A stretch of DNA of 64,000 nt from Haemonchus contortus (GCA_000469685.2 LS997567.1:45499195-45563194); one strand, 5' to 3'. Positions 1-31,420 are shown, counted from the stretch's first letter. Notes: generated by a model from the letters alone, not told the origin. Program-made: numbers and translations.

Positions 1-363
1 TTCCAAAGGGCATGAAAATAAAATCGACTGCAAGCACAGATGATGGTCTTTCTAGAATCTCTTTCCTTTTTGTCACTTCTAAAATGTACGAGCGGTAATG
101 CCGAACACCACAGATGAGAAAAACGCTTATAAGGTGGGAGTAAGTGCAGACGTCAACAACTTTACTTTCAGCAAAATCTGCTTCCGCAACAAACACCTTG
201 CTCTATCTGCGAATGTTGCAGCTTTGCAGTCAAATAGTGTTGGGTCGGGTGAAATATGCTGTAGTTAAACATATACAAATTTTGCGCGATTTGGTCCACT
301 AACAAAAAAGTTGTGAACGAGAAAGCGTCAAAGCATTTCACCGAACACTTTTGAGCGCTACTG
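1..363 (+). mobile_element. Tc1/mariner-type MITE, right part (copy A)
   Basis: Right-hand 363 bp of a non-autonomous element whose full copy lies at 2533-3058; the left end is outside the window. It ends in TTTTGAGCGCTACTG followed by TA, the inverse of the left end CAGTAGCGCTCAAAAGT seen in the other copies. By eye it is identical to 2696-3058. It has no coding capacity. Confidence 0.8.
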
Positions 364-2532
364 TATGTATGTATGTATGTATGTATGTATGTATGTATGT
401 ATGTATGTATGTATGTATGTATGTATGTATGTATGTATGTATGTACGTATGTATGTATGTATGTATGTATGTATGTATGTATGTATGTATGTATGTATGT
501 ATGTATGTATGTATGTATGTATGTATGTATGTATGTATGTATGTATGTATGTATGTATGTATGTATGTATGTATGTATGTATGTATGTATGTATGTATGT
601 ATGTATGTATGTATGTATGTATGTATGTATGTATGTATGTATGTATGTATGTATGTATGTATGTATGTATGTATGTATGTATGTATGTATGTATGTATGT
701 ATGTATGTATGTATGTATGTATGTATGTATGTATGTATGTATGTATGTATGTATGTATGTATGTATGTATGTATGTATGTATGTATGTATGTATGTATGT
801 ATGTATGTATGTATGTATGTATGTATGTATGTATGTATGTATGTATGTATGTATGTATGTATGTATGTATGTATGTATGTATGTATGTATGTATGTATGT
901 ATGTATGTATGTATGTATGTATGTATGTATGTATGTATGTATGTATGTATGTATGTATGTATGTATGTATGTATGTATGTATGTATGTATGTATGTATGT
1001 ATGTATGTATGTATGTATGTATGTATGTATGTATGTATGTATGTATGTATGTATGTATGTATGTATGTATGTATGTATGTATGTATGTATGTATGTATGT
1101 ATGTATGTATGTATGTATGTATGTATGTATGTATGTATGTATGTATGTATGTATGTATGTATGTATGTATGTATGTATGTATGTATGTATGTATGTATGT
1201 ATGTATGTATGTATGTATGTATGTATGTATGTATGTATGTATGTATGTATGTATGTATGTATGTATGTATGTATGTATGTATGTATGTATGTATGTATGT
1301 ATGTATGTATGTATGTATGTATGTATGTATGTATGTATGTATGTATGTATGTATGTATGTATGTATGTATGTATGTATGTATGTATGTATGTATGTATGT
1401 ATGTATGTATGTATGTATGTATGTATGTATGTATGTATGTATGTATGTATGTATGTATGTATGTATGTATGTATGTATGTATGTATGTATGTATGTATGT
1501 ATGTATGTATGTATGTATGTATGTATGTATGTATGTATGTATGTATGTATGTATGTATGTATGTATGTATGTATGTATGTATGTATGTATGTATGTATGT
1601 ATGTATGTATGTATGTATGTATGTATGTATGTATGTATGTATGTATGTATGTATGTATGTATGTATGTATGTATGTATGTATGTATGTATGTATGTATGT
1701 ATGTATGTATGTATGTATGTATGTATGTATGTATGTATGTATGTATGTATGTATGTATGTATGTATGTATGTATGTATGTATGTATGTATGTATGTATGT
1801 ATGTATGTATGTATGTATGTATGTATGTATGTATGTATGTATGTATGTATGTATGTATGTATGTATGTATGTATGTATGTATGTATGTATGTATGTATGT
1901 ATGTATGTATGTATGTATGTATGTATGTATGTATGTATGTATGTATGTATGTATGTATGTATGTATGTATGTATGTATGTATGTATGTATGTATGTATGT
2001 ATGTATGTATGTATGTATGTATGTATGTATGTATGTATGTATGTATGTATGTATGTATGTATGTATGTATGTATGTATGTATGTATGTATGTATGTATGT
2101 ATGTATGTATGTATGTATGTATGTATGTATGTATGTATGTATGTATGTATGTATGTATGTATGTATGTATGTATGTATGTATGTATGTATGTATGTATGT
2201 ATGTATGTATGTATGTATGTATGTATGTATGTATGTATGTATGTATGTATGTATGTATGTATGTATGTATGTATGTATGTATGTATGTATGTATGTATGT
2301 ATGTATGTATGTATGTATGTATGTATGTATGTATGTATGTATGTATGTATGTATGTATGTATGTATGTATGTATGTATGTATGTATGTATGTATGTATGT
2401 ATGTATGTATGTATGTATGTATGTATGTATGTATGTATGTATGTATGTATGTATGTATGTATGTATGTATGTATGTATGTATGTATGTAGTATGTATGTA
2501 TGTATGTATGTATGTATGTATGTATGTATGTA
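364..2532 (+). repeat. (ATGT)n tetranucleotide array 1
   Basis: About 2.17 kb of nearly perfect ATGT repeats. There is one substitution (TACG, C at 446) near the left edge and a one-base slip near 2489. Because the period is 4, every frame on both strands stays open and reads as MYVC or TYIH repeats, so the long ORFs here are not genes. Confidence 0.97.
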
Positions 2533-3058
2533 CAGTAGCGCTCAAAAGTCTTCGGTGAAATGCTTCATCAGCCGTACTTTTCAGTCGTAACTCCTTTCCT
2601 ACTGGATCTAATCATGCGAAATTTCTATATTTGGAGCGTGAGTGTATTGTGAATATTTACCACTAGTAACGTGCAATCTGATCATGTTCCAGATATTCCA
2701 AAGGGCATGAAAATAAAATCGACTGCAAGCACAGATGATGGTCTTTCTAGAATCTCTTTCCTTTTTGTCACTTCTAAAATGTACGAGCGGTAATGCCGAA
2801 CACCACAGATGAGAAAAACGCTTATAAGGTGGGAGTAAGTGCAGACGTCAACAACTTTACTTTCAGCAAAATCTGCTTCCGCAACAAACACCTTGCTCTA
2901 TCTGCGAATGTTGCAGCTTTGCAGTCAAATAGTGTTGGGTCGGGTGAAATATGCTGTAGTTAAACATATACAAATTTTGCGCGATTTGGTCCACTAACAA
3001 AAAAGTTGTGAACGAGAAAGCGTCAAAGCATTTCACCGAACACTTTTGAGCGCTACTG
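2533..3058 (+). mobile_element. Tc1/mariner-type MITE (copy B), complete
   Basis: A 526 bp element with terminal inverted repeats: CAGTAGCGCTCAAAAGT at the left and its inverse at the right. Similarity between the ends continues inward (GGTGAAATGCTT against AAGCATTTCACC). It is flanked by TA, the Tc1/mariner target duplication, inside an ATGT array. No transposase is encoded, so an autonomous relative would have moved it. Related copies are at 1-363, 5345-5877, 21241-21751 and 26519-27052. Confidence 0.85.
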
Positions 3059-5344
3059 TATGTATGTATGTATGTATGTATGTATGTATGTATGTATGTA
3101 TGTATGTATGTATGTATGTATGTATGTATGTATGTACGTATGTATGTATGTATGTATGTATGTATGTATGTATGTATGTATGTATGTATGTATGTATGTA
3201 TGTATGTATGTATGTATGTATGTATGTATGTATGTATGTATGTATGTATGTATGTATGTATGTATGTATGTATGTATGTATGTATGTATGTATGTATGTA
3301 TGTATGTATGTATGTATGTATGTATGTATGTATGTATGTATGTATGTATGTATGTATGTATGTATGTATGTATGTATGTATGTATGTATGTATGTATGTA
3401 TGTATGTATGTATGTATGTATGTATGTATGTATGTATGTATGTATGTATGTATGTATGTATGTATGTATGTATGTATGTATGTATGTATGTATGTATGTA
3501 TGTATGTATGTATGTATGTATGTATGTATGTATGTATGTATGTATGTATGTATGTATGTATGTATGTATGTATGTATGTATGTATGTATGTATGTATGTA
3601 TGTATGTATGTATGTATGTATGTATGTATGTATGTATGTATGTATGTATGTATGTATGTATGTATGTATGTATGTATGTATGTATGTATGTATGTATGTA
3701 TGTATGTATGTATGTATGTATGTATGTATGTATGTATGTATGTATGTATGTATGTATGTATGTATGTATGTATGTATGTATGTATGTATGTATGTATGTA
3801 TGTATGTATGTATGTATGTATGTATGTATGTATGTATGTATGTATGTATGTATGTATGTATGTATGTATGTATGTATGTATGTATGTATGTATGTATGTA
3901 TGTATGTATGTATGTATGTATGTATGTATGTATGTATGTATGTATGTATGTATGTATGTATGTATGTATGTATGTATGTATGTATGTATGTATGTATGTA
4001 TGTATGTATGTATGTATGTATGTATGTATGTATGTATGTATGTATGTATGTATGTATGTATGTATGTATGTATGTATGTATGTATGTATGTATGTATGTA
4101 TGTATGTATGTATGTATGTATGTATGTATGTATGTATGTATGTATGTATGTATGTATGTATGTATGTATGTATGTATGTATGTATGTATGTATGTATGTA
4201 TGTATGTATGTATGTATGTATGTATGTATGTATGTATGTATGTATGTATGTATGTATGTATGTATGTATGTATGTATGTATGTATGTATGTATGTATGTA
4301 TGTATGTATGTATGTATGTATGTATGTATGTATGTATGTATGTATGTATGTATGTATGTATGTATGTATGTATGTATGTATGTATGTATGTATGTATGTA
4401 TGTATGTATGTATGTATGTATGTATGTATGTATGTATGTATGTATGTATGTATGTATGTATGTATGTATGTATGTATGTATGTATGTATGTATGTATGTA
4501 TGTATGTATGTATGTATGTATGTATGTATGTATGTATGTATGTATGTATGTATGTATGTATGTATGTATGTATGTATGTATGTATGTATGTATGTATGTA
4601 TGTATGTATGTATGTATGTATGTATGTATGTATGTATGTATGTATGTATGTATGTATGTATGTATGTATGTATGTATGTATGTATGTATGTATGTATGTA
4701 TGTATGTATGTATGTATGTATGTATGTATGTATGTATGTATGTATGTATGTATGTATGTATGTATGTATGTATGTATGTATGTATGTATGTATGTATGTA
4801 TGTATGTATGTATGTATGTATGTATGTATGTATGTATGTATGTATGTATGTATGTATGTATGTATGTATGTATGTATGTATGTATGTATGTATGTATGTA
4901 TGTATGTATGTATGTATGTATGTATGTATGTATGTATGTATGTATGTATGTATGTATGTATGTATGTATGTATGTATGTATGTATGTATGTATGTATGTA
5001 TGTATGTATGTATGTATGTATGTATGTATGTATGTATGTATGTATGTATGTATGTATGTATGTATGTATGTATGTATGTATGTATGTATGTATGTATGTA
5101 TGTATGTATGTATGTATGTATGTATGTATGTATGTATGTATGTATGTATGTATGTATGTATGTATGTATGTATGTATGTATGTATGTATGTATGTATGTA
5201 TGTATGTATGTATGTATGTATGTATGTATGTATGTATGTATGTATGTATGTATGTATGTATGTATGTATGTATGTATGTATGTATGTATGTATGTATGTA
5301 TGTATGTATGTATGTATGTATGTATGTATGTATGTATGTATGTA
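3059..5344 (+). repeat. (ATGT)n tetranucleotide array 2
   Basis: About 2.29 kb of ATGT repeats with the same single TACG variant (C at 3137), 81 bp from the MITE edge. Array 1 carries this variant at 85 bp and array 3 at 49 bp. The shared variant argues that array plus MITE was duplicated as a unit. Confidence 0.97.
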
Positions 5345-5877
5345 CAGTAGCGCTCAAAAGTCTTCGGTGAAATGCTTCATCAGCCGTACTTTTCAGTCGT
5401 AACTCCTTTCCTACTGGATCTAATTCATGCGAAATTTCTATATTTGGAGCGTGAGTGTATTGTGAATATTTACCACTAGTAACGTGCAATCTGATCATGT
5501 TCCAGATATTCCAAAGGGCATGAAAATAAAATCGACTTGCAAGCACAGATGATGGTCTTTCTAGAATCTCTTTCCTTTTTGTCACTTCTAAAATGTACGA
5601 GCGGTAATGCCGAACACCACAGATGAGAAAAACGCTTATAAGGTGGGAGTAAAGTGCAGACGTCAACAACTTACTTTCAGCAAATCTGCTTCCGCAACAA
5701 ACAACCTTTGCTCTATCTGCGAATGTTGCAGCTTTGCAGTCAAATAGTGTTGGGTCGGGTTGAAATATGCTGTAGTTAAACATATACAAATTTTGCGCGA
5801 TTTGGTCCACTAACAAAAAAAGTTGTGAACGAGGAAAGCGTCAAAGCATTTCACCGAAACACTTTTGAGCGCTACTG
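5345..5877 (+). mobile_element. Tc1/mariner-type MITE (copy C)
   Basis: Same element as copy B with the same TA-flanked ends. It differs almost only by single-base insertions or deletions, many in short homopolymers (near 5424, 5537, 5652, 5705 and 5760). There are essentially no substitutions, so these differences may be sequencing or assembly errors. Confidence 0.85.
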
Positions 5878-7385
5878 TATGTATGTATGTATGTATGTAT
5901 GTATGTATGTATGTATGTATGTACGTATGTATGTATGTATGTATGTATGTATGTATGTATGTATGTATGTATGTATGTATGTATGTATGTATGTATGTAT
6001 GTATGTATGTATGTATGTATGTATGTATGTATGTATGTATGTATGTATGTATGTATGTATGTATGTATGTATGTATGTATGTATGTATGTATGTATGTAT
6101 GTATGTATGTATGTATGTATGTATGTATGTATGTATGTATGTATGTATGTATGTATGTATGTATGTATGTATGTATGTATGTATGTATGTATGTATGTAT
6201 GTATGTATGTATGTATGTATGTATGTATGTATGTATGTATGTATGTATGTATGTATGTATGTATGTATGTATGTATGTATGTATGTATGTATGTATGTAT
6301 GTATGTATGTATGTATGTATGTATGTATGTATGTATGTATGTATGTATGTATGTATGTATGTATGTATGTATGTATGTATGTATGTATGTATGTATGTAT
6401 GTATGTATGTATGTATGTATGTATGTATGTATGTATGTATGTATGTATGTATGTATGTATGTATGTATGTATGTATGTATGTATGTATGTATGTATGTAT
6501 GTATGTATGTATGTATGTATGTATGTATGTATGTATGTATGTATGTATGTATGTATGTATGTATGTATGTATGTATGTATGTATGTATGTATGTATGTAT
6601 GTATGTATGTATGTATGTATGTATGTATGTATGTATGTATGTATGTATGTATGTATGTATGTATGTATGTATGTATGTATGTATGTATGTATGTATGTAT
6701 GTATGTATGTATGTATGTATGTATGTATGTATGTATGTATGTATGTATGTATGTATGTATGTATGTATGTATGTATGTATGTATGTATGTATGTATGTAT
6801 GTATGTATGTATGTATGTATGTATGTATGTATGTATGTATGTATGTATGTATGTATGTATGTATGTATGTATGTATGTATGTATGTATGTATGTATGTAT
6901 GTATGTATGTATGTATGTATGTATGTATGTATGTATGTATGTATGTATGTATGTATGTATGTATGTATGTATGTATGTATGTATGTATGTATGTATGTAT
7001 GTATGTATGTATGTATGTATGTATGTATGTATGTATGTATGTATGTATGTATGTATGTATGTATGTATGTATGTATGTATGTATGTATGTATGTATGTAT
7101 GTATGTATGTATGTATGTATGTATGTATGTATGTATGTATGTATGTATGTATGTATGTATGTATGTATGTATGTATGTATGTATGTATGTATGTATGTAT
7201 GTATGTATGTATGTATGTATGTATGTATGTATGTATGTATGTATGTATGTATGTATGTATGTATGTATGTATGTATGTATGTATGTATGTATGTATGTAT
7301 GTATGTATGTATGTATGTATGTATGTATGTATGTATGTATGTATGTATGTATGTATGTATGTATGTATGTATGTATGTATGTATG

Positions 7386-7416
<31 letters not shown>

Positions 7417-7600
7417 TGTATGTATGTATGTTATGTGTATGTATGTATGTATGTATGTATGTATGTACTGTATGTATGTATGTATGTATGTATGTTATGT
7501 ATGTATGTATGTATGTATGTATGTATGTATGTATGTATGTATGTATGTATGTATGTATGTATGTATGTATGTATGTATGTATGTATGTATGTATGTATGT
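5878..7600 (+). repeat. (ATGT)n tetranucleotide array 3
   Basis: About 1.7 kb of ATGT repeats with the shared TACG variant at 5924. From about 7414 to 7500 the register is broken by several one-base slips, and the array ends at unique sequence at about 7600. No gene. Confidence 0.97.
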
Positions 7601-9203
7601 GCCCAGACGGTACTGAAGGCGTGAAATACTGCGCTCCGGCTTCACTTCTCTGACCCACGGCAAAACAAACAGTTCTTCGAGGGCGCTTCCCTGGTTTAAG
7701 AATGGGTTAAGAACACTGCACTTTTTCCACTGCACTTTTTCCGCCGCGTGGGACCGTACAGTCCACATGTGGACTGCAGTTGTATCTTCTCAAAACATTA
7801 TATCAGACCTGAATGAAACTATATACAGCGTGGTCCTAGGGAATCTTCTAATTTTACAGTTGTAAAGATGTTTTTTTCCAAGGAGTATATTACCTTGCTG
7901 TCGCCTAAACCTACACCCTGAAGAAACGCCGGCCGAGTTTTTTTGGCAAGTTGCCCACTGTTTGAATCTAGTTCGTTGCGGGACCAACGCCATCGTGCCT
8001 TTCCTGTAGCTTCACTTTGATGTTCCGTTTGAACTGTTATTGGAAGAAGTTGTGGTAAGAGTGTCCGCACACATGAAAAGTCCGAATGTAACGGAAAATG
8101 TGGCATAATACGTTGTTTGAAAGAGGTTATATGACATCTTGGAAGGAAAATTTTGAAAATAAGAGGCGAACCATGGGAAGAGGGAAAGCTTTACGAAGTC
8201 TTTCCCGATGGATGTAGAAACGGGGATCCGGAACGGCAAGTATTTCCATATTATAGTATTTTCAAATTTTACTCAGCTGCTCGTTTCTTTGGACAACAGG
8301 GATACACTTTCTGTAGGGCGGAACTTTTTTCGTGAACTTTTGCGCCTCCTCCTTCCGATATGTCGTATAACCTGTAACGTGAAACGGTTTCTCAACGGTT
8401 CACTGTGTAGAGAGCCACAATAAAATGATTTCGACTACATTACATTAACATTAATAACCCATCCGGTAAGAGTATGCCACCATTAAATGTTTGATCGAAA
8501 TGGAGTGATGTTCAAAACCAAGACTGCGTCACGGGAAAAGGCTCATCAGTAAAAAGAAACTAAAAGACAAAATATCAATTACAACCTTACTCATTTTAAA
8601 AGGTCTCTTTTTAAATAATGGGAATAACGTGCATGTTTCCTTTTGGTCTATCGGTATAACTTCATTTAAATGCGTTTTGAAGCGAAATGGCACTCTTTTT
8701 TTTTGAAGTCCTTTTCTCAATGCAATTTGATGCCATTTTCTAAAAGCCTCGTTTAGTTGTTCGGCTGAAAAGGGAAGTGGAGCGCAGTACACCGGGTAGA
8801 AACGTGCCAGGTAATGAATATTCATTCATGACAGCAGTTTATTTGAAGGCCAATTTGATCCAGTACAATGTCTTGTGAGGCAAAGCGGTGTGCTCCTGCA
8901 CCTAGGACTACATTAACTTCAATTATACTATGCTGATCCTAAAGCCACGCCATTTGCTTCAAGGTCGCCGTATTATGATAATCTTTGAGAAGGAAGCAGT
9001 AAGAATGCAGATCTTGTTTCTCCTTACTTCTTCATGTTGTCAGGTGCCAGTGATTTAGAGGAGATTTCTACTCGGTGAAAAAGCTAGTATTCTTTGGCAA
9101 AACGACAGCTTACCTTTCAAACAACGTATGTTGTCATCTCTTCCCTCAATTTCGGATCTTTCATGGGTGCGGAGACTCTCAACATCATCTCTTCCAACAA
9201 CAA
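7601..9203. other. Unique-looking sequence with degraded repeats, no gene recognised
   Basis: Only short ORFs that do not resemble known families. A segment at 7893-7932 (CCTAAACCTACACCCTGAAG) recurs inverted at 9330-9365, so part of this stretch belongs to the same decayed element as 9208-9767. Confidence 0.4.
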
Positions 9204-9207
9204 TTCA

Positions 9208-9767
9208 TTAGTAGCACCAAAATGAAACGAAAGTAGAGTCGATAGCGTGGGTCCCGCAACGAATTGCTTGATTCACAAGCCATATACTTGACAAATGTCC
9301 AGAAACTTGACAAATGTCTCGCGACAACTCGCCCGGCGTTTCTTCAGGGTGTAGGTTTAGGCGACAGTTATTACCTTGGCGAATTGTTCGTTCGTTGAAA
9401 AACTTCAAAAAATGAGATACGCTCGTCATTAGCATTTTCGCTGTTATCGACCAAATGCAAAGCTCCCAATGCAATGCAAATAAAAGTTCCCCGAAACGAT
9501 CTCTTTCAATGATTGCACTCATAATTGAATGACCACTAGAATTAGTGCCAATTCCACAATAAAGATCAATAAACACTCAGTGTGGGCATTCTTACCAGAC
9601 CCATTTGATGGAACATTCCTGAAAACTTATAATTTCTCTTATAAACATCAAAAAATGGTCATGCTGGACCATGAAATCCAGGTGTGTGCTGCAGTCGCGG
9701 GTGGACGAAAAGTGCGCTGGTCCCTCGCGGCGTTTTCCCGCAAAACGTGTGGTCGTCAACGGGTTAA
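9208..9767 (-). mobile_element. Possible piggyBac-like element, terminal part, degraded
   Basis: Read on the minus strand, the sequence from 9767 begins TTAACCCGTTGACGACC, followed by an internal palindrome (CGTTTTCCCGCAAAACG). A TTAA-flanked end with such a sub-terminal palindrome is typical of piggyBac-type elements. A 122-residue minus ORF (9576-9208) contains RDRFGELLFALHW, which resembles the SRDRF..L...LHF motif near the start of piggyBac transposases. No opposite terminus was found and the ORF is short, so this is a tentative call on a relic. Confidence 0.35.
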
Positions 9768-11092
9768 CATCGATTTCTAGCAAAATTTTAATTTCGGATT
9801 TCGGAGTTGATAACAATTAAGCTACTCAATATGCGGAAATCCACTGCACTCTTGGCGCCTTAGAGGTAAATTCCATCAGATCGGATAATATTTTCAGGAC
9901 AACAGCGAGAACGCACGAGTTAAAACCTTGACTTTTACGCGCTCTGATAGACTTTTGAATGCAGGAAATTCCAGAAGCCATCGGCGAAATCAAGGGGTAC
10001 TTGTTAGCACTGAGTCGACTCATCTACGATCCAGAACACTAATGACGATGAAGAATCGCAGAGTATGAGAGCGCGGGGACGGAGCGCTATGTCTCTCCCA
10101 TTCATACGCCGTGGTATGTGTCTCGTTCCGTTCCATACCCGCAACTCTGGAGTCTGCGCCCCTGCTGCCTTTTCTCGTATCGATTTTCATGAGTATAATT
10201 TGAACCTAAGTGTCCACCTTACGTACCTGGCTATTTGAAAGAAATCTGATAAATTACTAGCTTTTATTGTAGTTCCTTCCGAAAATTCATCAAATCAGTT
10301 ATCTATCGACAAACCAAGGCATCACCCGTATGTGGCAACCCTTTTCAAATCATTTGATTGCAGTACTTACCTAATACGTTACTATCGCTAATTACCAAAC
10401 AAAGTCAGGAATTAACTGTTGCCATGATATCTCATGAGCTCGATTAGTTTTCACTTTTGTATAGCTGTGTGCGCACATTGACGCATATGTCTATCCGAAA
10501 TAGGCTTTTCGATACAATGAGATGTTGGTATGGTTGGTTGAGCCCAATCTCTGATTTGCCTCTGCCCCACTCTTAGGCTCTAACTTCCCTCGAACCCATT
10601 CGATAGGTATTTACAACATGACGGCAATCTCTCCATTATGCTTCATTCGCAGTTTGTTTCCTCATTTTCTGCAGCTCGGATGCACGTGACTTCATTGAGA
10701 GGCATTCTGCTACTATAACTACTCGTTCTCCGATCAATTTTTATTCACAAGTAAGGGAGCACTGCAGTTTACCAAGTCATAATTTCATATCGAGTTGCAT
10801 ATGGTCATATAAAATTTCAGATATGGGAGCGCAAACCTTTTGAAACTTAGTCAGCAAGTCGTCTAGAGATTTCCGCTGACTCATGCAAAAATTCTGTGAG
10901 GCACAGTTTAGGAAATAGATTGTCATGGTTCTATGCATGATCATCGATCGACATTGTTGCGTTGAATCTCTATTGCCATGCGAGTGGCTACACTATTTTA
11001 GAGCATCCTCTGAAGTAGCGCCGTTGTATGGTTGATAGTTCTGCAACCGACACGATTTGACTTCCTGGATTTTTGAAAGAGATTCGTTCACG
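9768..11092 (+). promoter_or_regulatory. Upstream region of the TBL1-like gene (probable promoter region)
   Basis: About 1.3 kb with no supported gene or repeat, directly upstream of the TBL1-like start codon. A locally GC-rich stretch near 10060-10170 is the most promoter-like part by composition alone. No motif decides a transcription start. A weak trans-splice acceptor candidate is the AG at about 11079-11080. Mostly inference from position. Confidence 0.3.
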
Positions 11093-28831
<17,739 letters not shown>

Positions 28832-30300
28832 TTCTGCCAACCCTACTTTGTTCCCCCCAAGCAGGTTGCCTTTTATTCATGGATACCGCTGGAAATCTCA
28901 CTCGAAATGTATCTCACACTTTTCGTATTTTTGTGCGCTTATTCAGCGCACGTTTTTTCATCGACGTTGCCGAAGCCTACTTATACTCTCAACCTCCATC
29001 ATGCCGTGCCTTGTGATGATCAAGACAGCTCCAACTGTCTCACTCATTGCACTTAAGGACCCATTGCAGGCAAGACGGGAGTTAGGTGAAATGGTCGTGT
29101 TAAGAGAGCTTCAGTGAGTTTCACTCTTTAGATTTTGCTATTTGACTAATAGGGCCAATACCTTTGATTGGTTCAACATAACTACTTATGTTGATCAAGT
29201 ACAGATCTTTTGTCCGGGTTTCCTCCTTTTGGAGTACGATTTCTCGACAGATTCGTGTTATTGTTCGATGTCGGCTAATGTAGTCATACCTTGCATGTGG
29301 TTAGATGTTTCATTATTTTTGTTCTTTTCAGTAATGAGTTCGTGTGTGCGTTTAAAATTGGGAAAGATTTTTTGGCATGCAAGAATGCGACGTACCGTAA
29401 AACTGGTGTAAAGTCCTCCACTTCTTCTCTAACTACTCTAACTATTTATAACTGGAATAATCAACTTTTTTGGACAGTTTTCGAGAATGTGTCATTTCGT
29501 TCTGCGTATGTTCACTGGTTCGTTTCATCGTTTCAGTTCGGACGTTATTTCTGTGCTATTGTTGGCTTTTACATCCCTTCAGGCAGCAATGTTGACTATA
29601 AAATGATTATTCCTTTTTCTGCAGTTCCCTCTTTGTAACTCTCATTGAGTTACGTATTTATAGAATGGTTATGTGCCATGCCTAGCGTCGAATATATACA
29701 AGCGCCGGATTTTATATTTTCTTTTTGAGTAAACATTCGGTGAATAGCAAGATGTTTGTACGAGGATAATTATCGCAAAAGTTTTACTTTGACGACCATT
29801 TCCCAGCGTTAGAAATCCATACTTTTCCGGACTTGAAATCGTCGCGGTAGTAGCAATCCTTAAAGTTTCAACTAATCATTCGTAAGTTGTGTTTTATGAT
29901 TTTTCTTCTTGGTGCAGCAACATGGTATCAGATTATAGGCTGGCGAGGGCTATAACTGAAATGAGTTCATGTAGGGAGTAACAGACAGCAGATGTGTATA
30001 CAAATATTTTGTTAATTATAGATTAGGTTGCATTGCATGACTGGACCAAAGATAGTCCAGGACTAGTCGACCAGCGCCAATGCCATAGACGCTCCACCCA
30101 GAGCTAGACGAACGAGATGAGTGAGAGGCCAAGCTGTCGGTACGCGGCTCGCTTTATAGTGGACCTGTGTAACATCCGCATCTTGGCTGACAGGTAGCCG
30201 TTGGGTAGCGAGGATTCTTCCTGGGATAGATTAGATCACGGAAGCTCGTACCCTGTTCCTGTATTCCTTTAGCATCTTTTATTGTTATCATTGTTATCAT
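28832..30300 (+). other. Downstream of the TBL1-like gene, no further gene recognised
   Basis: Presumably holds the 3' UTR. No clear AATAAA signal lies close to the stop codon. Short plus ORFs at 28848-29117 and 29291-29638 show no family resemblance. Confidence 0.4.
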
Positions 30301-30304
30301 GAGA

Positions 30305-30605
30305 CTGAAGTTTGGTCCATAAATCGCCAACCTTGTGAGACTTTCGAAATCCGTACTGCGACGAAATAGCAGTTAAAAACATCAGGACAAAACAAGTTAT
30401 GTCAAGTAAGGCTTTCAGCTTAACTGTTCAGTGCTGTTCGACGGGTCCACAAGTTGTACGTGTGAGTGCTAATAAGCTATGGAATATGAGCAATCAAGAA
30501 GGCGAGGGCAAGCGGGATCTTGTAAGAGATAGAGCACCGTACCCGGAAAGCACAGGTATGGGTCCGAGTCGCGTCCGAGAATAAGTTTTGTCCATAAATC
30601 GCAGC
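30305..30605 (+). repeat. tRNA-like SINE, family 2
   Basis: Contains CGCCAACCTTGTGAGACTTTC followed by the arm and the AAAACATCAGGACAAAACAAG tail, then a second unit with GAGGGCAAGCGGG and a tRNA-like core (box B-like GGGTCCGAGTC). It appears to be one and a half units in tandem, abutting an RTE fragment. Confidence 0.6.
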
Positions 30606-31045
30606 TTCGGGGCTTCGTTTCCTGAACTTCGCAGTGCGCACTGAAAAGCGTAATATAGCGAGAAGGAGACGATGGCCCAATTCCGTGAAGAACTTCGGAA
30701 AAACAGCGGCGTCAGTTGAGTAAAGCTTCCGATTGAAGATGATGTGGTCTATTTCATTGCGGAAGCGAACACCAGGAGGCTTCAATTACCTGCACAAATT
30801 AGGAGGCTTCTGTAACTAGGAGTTATCATGGATAGTGTGGGTCGAACTGATAAAATCTGACAGTCTTTCACCCTGCTCATTCATTTCGTTCTATGAGGCG
30901 ATGCTTTCTCGTCTGTCCACCAGGTGACTTCCATGTCCATCGGAAATGAAAGTCTTCTGGAACTGTTAGTTAATATGGATAGTGTGGCTTAACATGATAA
31001 ACTCGGACAGCCTTTCACACTCTCTTTCCATACTATTCCGGCGTG
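30605..31045 (-). pseudogene. RTE retroposon endonuclease fragment
   Basis: The minus strand encodes EIDHIIFNRKLYSTDAAVFP then FFTELGHRLLLA...KFRKRSP, the C-terminal part of an APE-type endonuclease (the DH is the catalytic Asp-His pair). A parallel fragment is at 43443-43740 minus. The rest of the element is missing. Confidence 0.75.
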
Positions 31046-31074
31046 AAGCTACTTACAAAGGGAGGATACTTGGT

Positions 31075-31420
31075 TGCAGTGGCCGTTCAAAATGAGATGT
31101 ACTATACGTCTGTAGGTGGTTTCGAACGCTGATCTCAATTTGCTAAACGATTCTGGGAAAAAAGTTACAGTACCAATGCCTCCCTGTGTTATACCACTGT
31201 ACCGAACGGATCACCGAGCCGAGCAAAGCTTAGAGTATGTAGCAGTGGCGCAGCTGATAGGGTGGTGGACTGGTAAGCATGACATCAACGTTCGATTCTT
31301 TGAGGCACAGGTTCATTTGCTTTTCCATTAAATACATTCTACACGCTTGCAAAACGTTTTTGCCCTCAATGTTGGCCATCTACGGAGCTCCCTCACAATT
31401 TAGAAACGCTGAAAAGGTAT
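31075..31420 (+). repeat. tRNA-like dispersed repeat, family 3
   Basis: About 345 bp present inverted at 33850-34197. The middle holds a box A-like GTGGCGCAGCTGATAGGG and a box B-like ACGTTCGATTC. Shared ORF fragments (VIPLYRTDHRAEQS) come from repeat homology, not coding. Confidence 0.65.

Noticed and set aside
338..7768. Very long ORFs reading MYVC or TYIH repeats on both strands
   Set aside because: They are the automatic result of a stop-free 4-bp repeat; all frames are open and no flanking exon or start context supports them.
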